From Streblospio benedicti (taxonomy: Eukaryota; Annelida; Polychaeta; Spionida; Spionidae): 64,000 bases of DNA. The stretch is from NCBI GenBank assembly GCA_019095985.1, contig CM032663.1:39740281-39804280 (forward strand). The letters run 5' to 3'. The first letter of the stretch is position 1; the number at the start of each line of letters is the position of its first letter. The position numbers were made by a program, and so were the translations under genes. The notes beneath the pieces are model-generated. The model did not search any database. It was not told where the DNA came from and saw only the letters and a program-made list of their open reading frames with translations. Below are positions 13,201 to 22,440 of this stretch, piece after piece.

Positions 13201-16200
13201 AACTTTTCACTCTTTCGCTATAAATATCAGCTTCATAATGAAACAGAAAATTTTGCCTTTATATATTGCAATTGCACAAGCTTATTACCTGTTCTACTGC
13301 AAAAATGTTATTGTTTACATATAATTGCCATTGGAATAATTGCATACATATTTTATGTTTACCCAGTATCCCTGCATTTTCTACCTTTTCAATTTTCATT
13401 TTCATTTTCTTACTGTATATATCAAGATAACAAACTGTTTTGTCTTCACTTGAATTTGAAATGTATGCAATTATATCCATAATGTTTGATATAGAGTCAG
13501 ATGATATGGCAAAGTAGATATAGATTTATAAATATTTACATATATATTGTTCCTCTAGAGATATCTTTCTATTTCTTAGAAGCTCACATTTTATGTTATC
13601 TTAGCTAGTAAATGTTCTTACACTTTTAAAGACTTTTTATGGTACAATAAATGTTATGCTCTCTGATATTTCACTCGAGTGTCACAAGTAGATTGCAAAA
13701 ACCAAACCTCACTTTGCATTTCCATACCTTAGATCACTTAAAGCTTCGAATCTATCAAATATTTATAAACAAAAGATAAAGGTAGAAAAATGTTTAAAGC
13801 ATGGTTTACAATTGATATGAAATACTAAAATGTGTATAAAAAATCTGTTGAGTTCAGACTGAAAAAAAAGAAAAAATAAGCCCAAGATGTTTTGCAATCT
13901 GCTGTGGCCATGTGAGTGGTTAGTTAGTTAGTGTCCTCTGCACCCAGAGAAGCACTGTGTTACTTCGTCCCAAGCCTCTGCCGCCATGCATGCTTTCTTC
14001 GCAACCTTGGTCTGTTGTCAACGGCAACCATCGTCGTCCTCGTCACGCAAACTACCAACACACCTGGAGGTAACAAACATCTCTATCCACATGTTTATAA
14101 TCTCTATACCCTCTCTCTGTTCCCAATCCAAACCCAACAGACAAAACATTTGTCGTGAGAATGACAGAAGCAATCTTAGGATTTTTTGCTCCCGCTATTG
14201 CAGGTAATAGGTCATGTGATCATCTGACCCCAATACAATGTGGTCATGTGACCTTGCTGTGTCTTTTTTTCTCTTATGAAAGTAGTCTTTTTTTAGTTTT
14301 TTGATGTCATTTTCTTTGTAGAACCATGGTGCAGTTAGCTTTGTTGGTCTTTATTTTGAAAAATAAAGGAATCGATTTAAGTTGCCAAGACAATTTGCAT
14401 ATGTCCCAATCTACTTTCCCGATGATGTGACTTCTTGCCATGTATTAAAATATCATACATCTGAATTGGGTACTATATTATATGCAATACTTTGGAGCAC
14501 AATAATACCAATATTCTATAAACATCTACGAAATGAGTCTTTAGTAATGTAACACAGATGTTTTACAGTTATAGTTATTCCATTGCATGATAGTGTAAGT
14601 ACCTGTATTCACCCCATACATGTATTTCATATTAGTCTACCTTTAATATATATTGAATACTAGTAAATATTTGATAAGATGCATGACTAATATATATTAA
14701 CTGGACAACGGTGTCATAGGCACACTCTTTACTACGCCAGGCTAAACATGTTGTTACTTAGATGTTAGAAATGTGGATAGAAACTGAAATGCATGCCATG
14801 GGCCTCCTGCTGTAAAAGGGCTCGAGCGTTCAACAACATTTTACAGTTTCATTGCTTTCTGTCTGTGTATGTAGATATTTTACCTGTGTAGTAAGGTTTG
14901 TGGTGTTTGCATGTCCAAGTTGACAATTGTGGTTTAGAAAGTTGTGTTCACATTATGATTTTACTTTGGCCAGCGGATTGGTAGTAGAGTGCAGAGTGTT
15001 CTGATGTACAGCGGCTGTTTGTATGAATAGTGTTTAGTTAATTTCATATCGTTGCTTTCACGTTTCATTGAATTTAAATTGAATTGCACTATTGATCATA
15101 AATGAGTTCCAATAGCTTTAATGTGAATTTTATGGATAGCCCTGGCCTCCATAATTATACCTTATGAACTTGGACATAGAACTCTGAGACATAGAATTTT
15201 CAACTAACATGTTGCAACTATTTTAACAGGAGTTTTCTTTATTTTGATGATATAATATTGATGATGTAATATATAAGTATTCAATATAAAGTTTGTACAT
15301 AATCAAAATTAGCCTTTTGAAATTTGCAATTATTATTATATACTCAGAGTTTGACCAATACTAAGATGTCCATTTTCAAGTTTTATTGGCTTGTAGTAAT
15401 AGAATACAAATAATTGTTGAAAATAAATGTAAGTTGGCTCACCAATTGTGAAAATAAATTAAAAACATACAATTGTAGATGAACACACTTGAATTTGTTG
15501 TGAACAGTTGTGTAAAACTTTAAATAACAATCTAGGGTTGAGAAGACTGAAGATATTTAATCGTGGGTCCCACCATCGACGGGGCTCAGACCACCACACA
15601 AAAGGCCCAGTGCCTAGTACCTCAGCTGCCTCAACCTCGACCAATGCTCGGGCAAGCCAACAGCCTGAGCCAACTGGATCGCTGCTCTTAACCAAAGCAC
15701 CGACTCCACCCAGTAGCACAACTACCAAAGCTGCTATACCACATACTGCTGTGTTCAAGCCCATCAAAGCCTCCCCCACACCGAGTCGGCGTTCTGAGGA
15801 CCAATTGACTGTTTCACAAAGCTCCAGCCTGCTACTACCGCAAGGCTCGGGAAGCATTGGGGCGAGCTTCTCTCATCTGCAGGAGCCAAGTCCGATGAGT
15901 TCTAGCCCGGGACCAAGCATCTCGCTGCGGCAGGAAGCGAGTCCTTCGAGTTCCTCACCGGGTCCTAGTATATCCCAGAGACAGGAGCAGAGCCCACCTA
16001 GCTCAAGCCCGGGTCCCAGTATCTCCCTTCGACAGGAGCCCACCTCGCCCATGTCTGAACGACGATTCTCCCCAATGGGTGAGAAACGCAAGCCACACAT
16101 GCCACGCTGCTCAACACCAGACCCTCTGGTCATGCGAGTGGGAGATGATGAAGCTGATGATGATGAAGATCATGAAAGAAGGTCAGGAGCAAGAAAGACG

Positions 16201-19200
16201 ACAAGGAGTCGAAGTCCAGTGCCTTCAGAGGGTGGCAGCAGCTGCAGCAGCAGTGGGAGCGGCATCACAGAGGGTTGCGACACGCCTGACTCGGACATCA
16301 GCGACTCTGAGATCTCTGACAGCTACTTCTTGCAGCAGCAGGCGCAGCAGCAGCAAAAGGTGGCGCTCTCATTACTACGTCCTCCTCTTCCTAGTCATCC
16401 ACACATTGTATTGTGACGCTGCAGCTGCTGCTCATTCGCAGGCAGCCCATTTCTCGGGTGCAATCATGATGTTATTGGGGAAGTGACATATAAATATATA
16501 CAGTACGACTTGCTTAACTCAGATTATTCATTATACGTGGATTTATGCCAGCATTTTTCACTTCGAACTTTTGTTTTATTCGATATAAGCAGAAATTGAA
16601 TAATTTAAGACACAAAAGAATATCTTTTGACAGGTGTTAGAATTGATTAAATATTTAAATTTTATCAGTGAATAATAGAAAGATTTTGAAGTTTCCGTAG
16701 ACAGTTGGAAAGGAACGTATTAAAAATAGGAGGTCCTACTGTATACTCTAAACAATTTTATAATTAAGATTTGTATATATACCTTAAACTCTTTAATAAA
16801 AAATACACAAGAAATATAATATTCCTTAAAAATAATTGGGAAGTGTTACTTATGAAAAACTTGAGAACATGCTGATCTTTGATATTGATTATGCCTGTTT
16901 TATCGTAGCAATGTGCTACAACATATTCAATTTAGACCTATTTGTGCAGTTATAATACATTCCATAAAAGAATTTAAGGTACAAAAATAATGCACCAAAA
17001 TTGAAATTGAAGTGTTGAAATCATCATGGTTTCACTCGCGGGGTGATGGCTTTGATTTGTGTTGCCAATTTAACCACCTCCTCGGTTCATTGTAAACTGC
17101 TAGTTTGTAATCACAGCTATTGCATGACATTATTCATGTAGGTGTATTCTAGTGATGCACCATTTTTATGTTTTACTTACCTCTTCTGAAAAATGGTTAC
17201 AAACATACATTTTACAATGATGTAGGATCTGTAAGATTTCTGATTTTTAACTAAACCAAGTTTTGTATTAGCAATCTCAATTTTTTGTTGATTTGCAGAT
17301 GATTATTATATGCTAGGAAGTCTATATGTATAACTATTAAAACGGAATATGATTCACGTTATTTTTTTTGTTTAAGTTGATTAATTTTAGATATAGTCAA
17401 CCTTTTTTACAATAAAATTTTTGAAATTGTACAGTCTTCTAGTTAAGTTGATTCTTGTCGTTTTAGCTTCAGTATTATTACTTTGATTACGCATGGTTAA
17501 TGATGATTTTGAGAACAAAACACTAGCAATAACAACTTGAATTTACTACTTTAAAATGAAATTTGTCTGTTACTCGTACTAAAAACAATTTTTGACATCC
17601 AATGAATAAACCTCCAGGTATTAATGATTTTAGTTGCATAGTGCCATTGATGTTGCATACTAATGTTGCCTGATCATAGTAATGATTTATATGTCCCGTA
17701 TAATAAGATTTTTGGTTCTATTTGGTGTTCATTTTCGATTTGTTACAACTATACTCTTCATGCTTTGCTTGGCAGCTTCAGTGTTCACATCTCTGTGTGT
17801 TTTTATACTGCATCATTGATTCTGTCGCATTGTTGTGATTCAAATCTGCACTGATTATTAATTGCATTTTGATAGACTATCGAAACTACACTATTTGATT
17901 ATGTAACTCACTTGATAATGCCTTATATTGTTTCCTTTCTCCCTTTAGCCTACAAATCTTAACCCTGGCGCTTCTTAACAGCATACGGTAAGCCTTTGGC
18001 CCATGGTTTGCATTCAGTTTTATTTTACTAACAAAATTGAGAACATTGTGCACAGTAGCAATAACAACTCAGCTTCACACTTATTTGCAATAGGGAATCT
18101 ACACAAAAAATCTATATCTAAAAATCTATATCTAGAACATCTATATCTTGTTAAAAGAACAATCCTCCTATCAAAAGAGTATGGGATGATAGATTTTTAT
18201 TTTTTTTAAATGAGAGGGAATGGCAATTGTCTTCTATGCACCTATATATAGTTTGTAGAGCACTTCTTCACTTACCATTTACAGTCAACTTTTTTGAGTT
18301 TAAAGCACTCTCTTTGTACATTATTACCTCTGTGAACGTGCCAGTGCTATTATAGTTAAGTCCTCGTTTTTTCTCTCTTGCCTATCTGCGAGTGCAATGT
18401 AACCTTTGCTATAGAGGAGGCAAACTTTTATTTACTTTACAGACCATCACTCCTCAACCGATACTGATTCTGCAATAATGTTAACACCTTTAACTCCACA
18501 TAAAAAGATGAAACCTTCAGATGACATTTTCACCCAAGTGCCTGCATTAGCAAAACATCATTCTTGTGAAGAAGAGACGGACTTTGATAATGGTAAACCC
18601 ATTTTTTCATAGTTGCATCATGCTAAAACTCCGATATTTAAGTGCATTCTGGTTTATCGTGATTATGAAATTGAGATGAAAATGAGGTGTTTATAAAATT
18701 AGAAATCTAAATCCGTCTATATTTCAGACTTTGAAATCAGGTAGCTTTTGATTAAAAGAATCAATGACTTTTGTATTTTACAGATTCTCCTTTACCACAC
18801 TTCCCCCATGTTTACAATTCTGGATCCTTCCATGACAGTCCCAGTCAGAGTTCATTTGTGAGCTCTGCTGCTTCCACTATGTACAGGTAAGGGCTCCATG
18901 TTCGTGTTACTCTGTAAAAACCTTGGTGTGTTTTTTTGAGTTCCACAACTTGTTAATTGTTCAAAATGTATTCACATACTGCTTGTAAATGCAAAGATGC
19001 AGCTTACAAATAGTTTACTTTACACCTTAATTAAATTGGGCAATGGAATGGTTTCAGTTTGGACAGCCGGCTGATTCCAACAGATACGTCCAGCCAATCA
19101 CTGCGCAGCGATCAGCTGAGAGGCGGAGTTAAGCTGCGGCTGGCAGCAACAGCAGGCAGCAGAGACGACGCAGACGACAGTATGTGACTTACCTACTTCA

Positions 19201-22200
19201 ACATTTCACGTCTCTTCAATAGTATTTGCTTTCATTATTGTTTCAAAAAGCATGTATTGCAGAATATTATGCCCAGCGATCTAGTGTATTGCGTCCATTG
19301 AGTAGCAATTGATGAAAAAATTAGACATGATACATATTTGATGAAAATAAAGCAGATTTTGTTAGACATCACACCTGTGGTTCAATGAAAATTGATGTTA
19401 TTGCTTAGTTAACTTTGCACCATATAAATGCATAATACCAATTTTAACATGTATTGATGCACATGTTTTATTGCCCTGCCAATTTACAATTTGGTAATTC
19501 AACAGTTAGTTTACAATGTAGGTCATCCATTATAGGAGTGCTAATATGTATTTACCGTATTCGTTCTTATAAGTGCCCAATGTGCGTACAAAAAACAAAT
19601 TTCAAACAAAAACAAATGTCGAATATTAGTAATAAGCGGACCCCGACAATTTTTCACGGTTCTTCCTTTTTTTCTTTTATTGCTTCCATTGCAAACATTC
19701 TTTCACAACGCAACTGGTGTGTTTTTCACAACGCAACCGGCATGTTAGTCTTTTTAACAACGCGCCCGGTGCATACCAGCGTGTTAGTCTTACAATATGG
19801 CGAGATAAACATGAAATCTTTGGGGGAAAAAAGCAAAATTTGATTTAATTCAATCTGTGTACACAGGGGGGTGTGCTTAATGGGGCAGGTGCGCTTATAA
19901 GAACGAATATTGTAATGTTGATTGTGCTGATACTGGCTTGGTTGTTTATTATTTATGTGCCAATGGCATCTAAATCCAACCGCTATTTATCACATGGTAG
20001 CTACAGCAGCTGCGTCTGCTCGTCACCCTGCATCCTGGTCATCAGCACGTGTATCCACGCGCTACTCACTTCTCGGCCCAGGCCAGATTCTGCCCACTGA
20101 AGAGATCAGCAGCGGCATGATGGTACAAGGTGAGGCAGCGAACGGAGAGCACATTAATTTAACAGTTGACTTTTCATTGTATATGCATGCAACTTTTGGC
20201 ATGAATGGTGTCATAAAACTATGAGTCCATGAATATCCATGTAATTGTGTGCAAAGTGATGAGGAATACCCATAAACATTCATTGAATATATTCATGATT
20301 GCCTATTGAAATTCATGGATTTTATTGAAAACAAATATACCATGTACCTTCACTGGCCTTATCCTTCACAGGTCCATACTGTATCACTGGTGAAGTAGCC
20401 CTAGCTCTGAAGAAAGATATCCCTGGTAAAAACCTCATCGTTTCGGTGCTTCAGTGTAACAACATCACAGAGAAAGTCCTCATTATTGGGGCTTTGCAAG
20501 GTAATGTGCTAAAACTTAAATGCAATGTACAGTTGGACCCGGTTAAGTCGAATTTGAAGGGAGTCTAGTAATGACCTCGAGTTATCAGAACCTCGAGTTA
20601 TCAGAAACATGTCAACAACCCAATGAGCGATAATGCAAGAAATATGTGTTGTGGTCGCTATGGTACTGCATTATACTACGTGTGATGTGGTTTTTATAAC
20701 AGTATTCCCGACCTTCTGACCTTGTCCGTAAACAAACATGGCCGCATACAAAAGAAACATGCTTTCTACTACGGTTTCATTGGTTAATATAAGAATAGTA
20801 CACTTGTACTTGTACCTTTGTCTTGACTGGTCATTGTTACACAAGTACTAATTCAAAGCTTTTAACCGCTAGCTGTTTCTCCCTCCCGCCTCTGACAAAG
20901 GCTCTGTCAACAAACATGGTTTAAATATCACTTCGGTGTTAGCACTATGGTTAGAAGTTTACTACGCCTTTGTCTTCACTGGTCATTATTACGCAAGTAC
21001 TAATTTCAAAGCTGTTGACCACTAGTAAGTATCAAAGAATTAATCAGAGAAGTTGACCACCCGTTCACAGGCAAATCATAGTAAAGCAGCGTTCTCTGAT
21101 CTATTGTTTGGTCGGCATGTGCGCCGGTTAACGTGTAAACTACGAATATTTCAACGCTAAATTCTCATTTGGTCGAGATAAGTGGGTTAATGCCTCGAAG
21201 GGAAGTGAGATTTGGCTTGAATAACATGGGTTTCTCGAGTTAAAAGGGTCGAAATAAGCGTGTTATTTTTAGTAGCAATCAATAGTAAGTTTGAAGGGAA
21301 ATTAAAATGTGTTCTACTTAGGCGGGTGGTCGACTTATGCGAAAAACGAGTAAAACGGGGGTCCGACTGTATTGTGCTATAGAACTGTCAATTAAAACCA
21401 CATTTTTTATAAGTTGGCATTGTAACAAAATCAGTTAGGGTAATTAACTGGCAGACATGAATTTTAGCATCTATCTCAGTGCAGATAGGTGAACATAAAA
21501 TCCTGGTCACGGCACCAAACTGTAAGGTTTTCATACCCACAATGTCAAGGGAAGTCCTCCCTGTATGCCTTTTTGTTACAAGTGTATTACACACTGGAGT
21601 AATCAGACATTGTTTTATGGTCCATAGACTCCATACAGAGACCATCACGAGACTCCGTAGAGAAACCTTTGGAAGCCAGCTTCCATGCCGCCTTGGGATG
21701 GTCTAAGAGAAAATCTAATGTAATGCATCATTTCAGCACTGAGTGTGCTGCAAGTCAGTTTGATAGACATATGCTCAAAATGAAATGAAACCTAAAGCGA
21801 GCAAACAAAATGATTGTCTGTCAATAAACAATACCACTGTTTGAAAACATTCAAAATGATAGGAATGAATGATAAAGAGCAGCGTGTCATCACATACTCA
21901 AAATGGACAAATATTTGTTTTTACTATCAGATTGGTACATCAAGCTGTACCTACGACTCGGTGATAACAAGTGCAAAGTGAAGAAGCGCAAGACGAGTGT
22001 GGCACGGTGTGTGACGGACCCCACCTTCAATGAGATGTTCAGCTACACCACAGACTTTGACAATCTGCTGCTTGAGGTGGGAAATGTTGAAATATTTTTT
22101 ACATCTGAAATCATAATTTGTCATTGCAGACTCCTCCATATTTTTGATATATTTCAATTGTTAACAGTAAGATTGTCTCTACCATTTGAATTTCAGGTGT

Positions 22201-22340
22201 CTCTTTGGATCAACCGAGGGATGTTTGGTCACAACAAAGCCATCGGCATGGCACTCATTTCGTTAAACCAGGTCAAGTTCAATGATAATGAAAACTGTGA
22301 TGTCAGTGGACATTACAAACTTCTGGCTGCCTCTAGATGA
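307..22340 (+). CDS. PCLO: Piccolo/Fife-like presynaptic active-zone scaffold (3' part of gene)
   Basis: Piccolo/Fife proteins organise the presynaptic active zone and tie vesicles to calcium channels and RIM. The sequence shows a coiled coil, a PDZ domain, a C2A with a full set of loop aspartates and a divergent C2B at the C-terminus, in Piccolo order. Exons: 307-462, 604-699, 1064-1263, 2318-2491, 2971-3185, 3457-3594, 5670-5732, 6212-6324, 6772-6862, 7467-7595, 8342-8450, 9592-9707, 10025-10213, 10811-10887, 11030-11065, 11377-11507, 11847-12031, 12230-12471, 12843-12930, 18443-18592, 18784-18886, 19058-19179, 20001-20129, 20372-20500, 21931-22076, 22197-22340. All have GT-AG sites and agree in phase (3471 nt, 1156 aa plus stop). 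The zinc-finger N-terminus lies upstream of the window. RIM was the alternative, but both C2 domains fit Piccolo better. Exon edges in the linkers are less certain than in the domains. Confidence 0.88.
2318..6324 (+). CDS. PCLO: Piccolo Ser/Gly/Met-rich linker exons before the PDZ
   Basis: Five exons (2318-2491, 2971-3185, 3457-3594, 5670-5732, 6212-6324) carry low-complexity linker sequence with Ser/Tyr-rich stretches, a run of Met (MMMM) and a Gly run. The exon at 2971 has two possible donors, after 3185 and after 3197. Both leave phase 1 and differ by four codons, so either isoform stays in frame. The exons at 3457 and 5670 both end in an acidic motif ([16 protein letters not shown]) and both end in phase 1. 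The 63-nt exon is a symmetric cassette that could be skipped in frame. No domain is recognised here. Confidence 0.75.
3911..4070. mobile_element. MITE with GGCGTCACTAGCA-type inverted ends
   Basis: A segment of about 160 bp in the Piccolo intron 3595-5669. Its left end reads GGGCGTCACTAGCA and its right end, reversed, reads AGGTGTCACTAGCAAG. There is no coding capacity. Superfamily not assigned. Confidence 0.6.
6772..8450 (+). CDS. PCLO: Piccolo PDZ domain exons
   Basis: Exons 6772-6862, 7467-7595 and 8342-8450 encode the PDZ domain. The core reads [12 protein letters not shown] (carboxylate-binding loop G-I-G-M in place of GLGF), then an [13 protein letters not shown] stretch, VLEWNGVTL and a closing helix [10 protein letters not shown]. 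These are the features of the Piccolo PDZ, which in mammals binds cAMP-GEFII/EPAC2-type partners. The domain is split by two phase-1 introns. It is preceded by a basic [14 protein letters not shown] segment typical of the strand leading into this PDZ. Confidence 0.9.
9592..11065 (+). CDS. PCLO: Piccolo PDZ-C2A linker exons
   Basis: Exons 9592-9707, 10025-10213, 10811-10887 and 11030-11065 encode an acidic Ser/Asp stretch, a Gln-rich helix and a Pro-rich segment, closing with a 12-codon exon ([12 protein letters not shown]) that runs straight into the C2A first strand. Phases run 2-1, 1-1, 1-0, 0-0. The last exon is very short (36 nt) but has clean splice sites and keeps the frame into the C2A exon at 11377. 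Confidence 0.8.
11377..12471 (+). CDS. PCLO: Piccolo C2A domain (Ca2+-binding type)
   Basis: Exons 11377-11507, 11847-12031 and 12230-12471. The first exon begins [20 protein letters not shown] and continues to [13 protein letters not shown]. The second gives [18 protein letters not shown] and [18 protein letters not shown]. The third closes with PHWYKL, followed by a Gly/His/Gln-rich tail. The five loop aspartates expected for Ca2+ binding are present: one each in KDKNG and SDPY, two in WDYD and one in QNDF. In mammals this C2A binds Ca2+ and acidic phospholipid. The 11507/11847 intron falls where mammalian Piccolo C2A has its nine-residue alternative insert. Confidence 0.92.
12500..12775 (+). 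other. Unexplained open frame inside a Piccolo intron
   Basis: A 91-codon open frame lies in the intron 12472-12842. It has one hydrophobic helix-like stretch ([15 protein letters not shown]) followed by a polar, charged tail ([18 protein letters not shown]) with plausible amino-acid composition. It cannot be joined in phase to the flanking Piccolo exons and lacks an ATG (its first codon is TTG). It may be chance in AT-rich DNA, or a captured fragment of another gene. I do not recognise it. Confidence 0.2.
15536..16416 (+). CDS. PCLO: Probable alternative terminal exon giving a C2B-less Piccolo isoform
   Basis: An open frame of 293 codons plus stop runs from an acceptor ending at 15535 to TGA at 16414-16416. 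Its entry phase fits the exon ending at 12930. It is Ser/Pro-rich with three copies of an SSPGPSIS-x-RQE unit, then an acidic run and a [12 protein letters not shown] motif and a Gln run. A GT at 16360 would leave phase 0, but the next exon (18443) needs phase 1, so the exon does not connect onward. Read through, it ends LPSHPHIVL and stop, and an AATAAA lies near 16794. The short isoform would be 1142 residues within the window. Mammalian Piccolo also has a short form ending after C2A. Alternative: an unseen small exon joins the two. Confidence 0.6.
18443..20129 (+). CDS. PCLO: Piccolo C2A-C2B linker exons
   Basis: Exons 18443-18592, 18784-18886, 19058-19179 and 20001-20129 give a Ser/His/Asp-rich linker that leads to C2B. 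Phases run 1-1, 1-2, 2-1, 1-1 and join the exon ending at 12930 directly. No domain is seen. The last exon has two usable acceptors six bases apart (AG at 19999-20000 and at 20005-20006). The intron 19180-20000 is enlarged by an inverted-repeat element at 19556-19911. Confidence 0.72.
19556..19911. mobile_element. MITE with TATTCGTTCTTATAAG inverted ends
   Basis: About 356 bp in the intron before 20001. The left end is CGTATTCGTTCTTATAAG and the right end, reversed, is ATATTCGTTCTTATAAG. Inside are short CACAACGCAACYGG repeats. Non-coding. Superfamily not assigned. Confidence 0.7.
20372..22340 (+). CDS. PCLO: Piccolo C2B domain and C-terminus (non-Ca2+-binding type)
   Basis: Exons 20372-20500, 21931-22076 and 22197-22340. 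The protein reads [58 protein letters not shown] and ends HYKLLAASR then TGA. This follows mammalian Piccolo C2B closely in layout (GEIKIALKK, ILQCRNIT, DLYVKIYV). The third loop ([14 protein letters not shown]) has no aspartates, so Ca2+ binding is not expected. The domain is split by a 1.43-kb intron that holds a pogo-like element at 20530-21369. Confidence 0.9.
20530..21369. mobile_element. Non-autonomous pogo/Tigger-like element, 840 bp, TA-flanked
   Basis: The ends are CAGTTGGACCCGGTTAAG and, reversed, CAGTCGGACCCCCGTTTTA, with TA on each side (20528-20529 and 21370-21371). This terminal style is that of pogo/Tigger elements of the Tc1/mariner group. The interior has repeated CCTCGAGTTATCAGAA units near the left end but no transposase. 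It sits inside the Piccolo C2B intron. Confidence 0.7.
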
Positions 22341-22440
22341 CTAGTCTAGCCCTCGTGATAACCACACCCATCTATGAGGGTTGACTCTACTCATTGCAAG
22401 CTTCTTGCTGCCTTTAGTGATTAATCTAGCTCTTATGCAT
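22307..22440 (+). repeat. Partial tandem duplication spanning the Piccolo stop codon
   Basis: The stretch 22307-22358 (last codons, stop and the CTAG-rich start of the UTR) is repeated in diverged form at 22391-22440. Both copies read CATT-CAA-CTTCT-GCTGCCT and then TCTAGC. The second copy would encode KLLAAFSD and stop. Looser CTAG-containing fragments follow up to about 22550. Confidence 0.6.

Noticed and set aside
13948-14069. Candidate Piccolo exon between 12930 and 15536
   Set aside because: It has an acceptor, an open frame and a donor, but leaves phase 0, which fits neither 15536 nor 18443. Left out for want of support.
17949-17987. Possible 39-nt micro-exon (or a 6-nt one at 17982) linking 16359 to 18443
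   Set aside because: It stops in the needed phase, and neither length corrects the phase difference.
6772-22340. Identification of the first gene as RIM (also PDZ, C2A, C2B)
   Set aside because: The C2A loop ([15 protein letters not shown]) and the C2B ([25 protein letters not shown]) follow Piccolo. RIM C2B is quite different and the RIM C2A lacks the full aspartate set.
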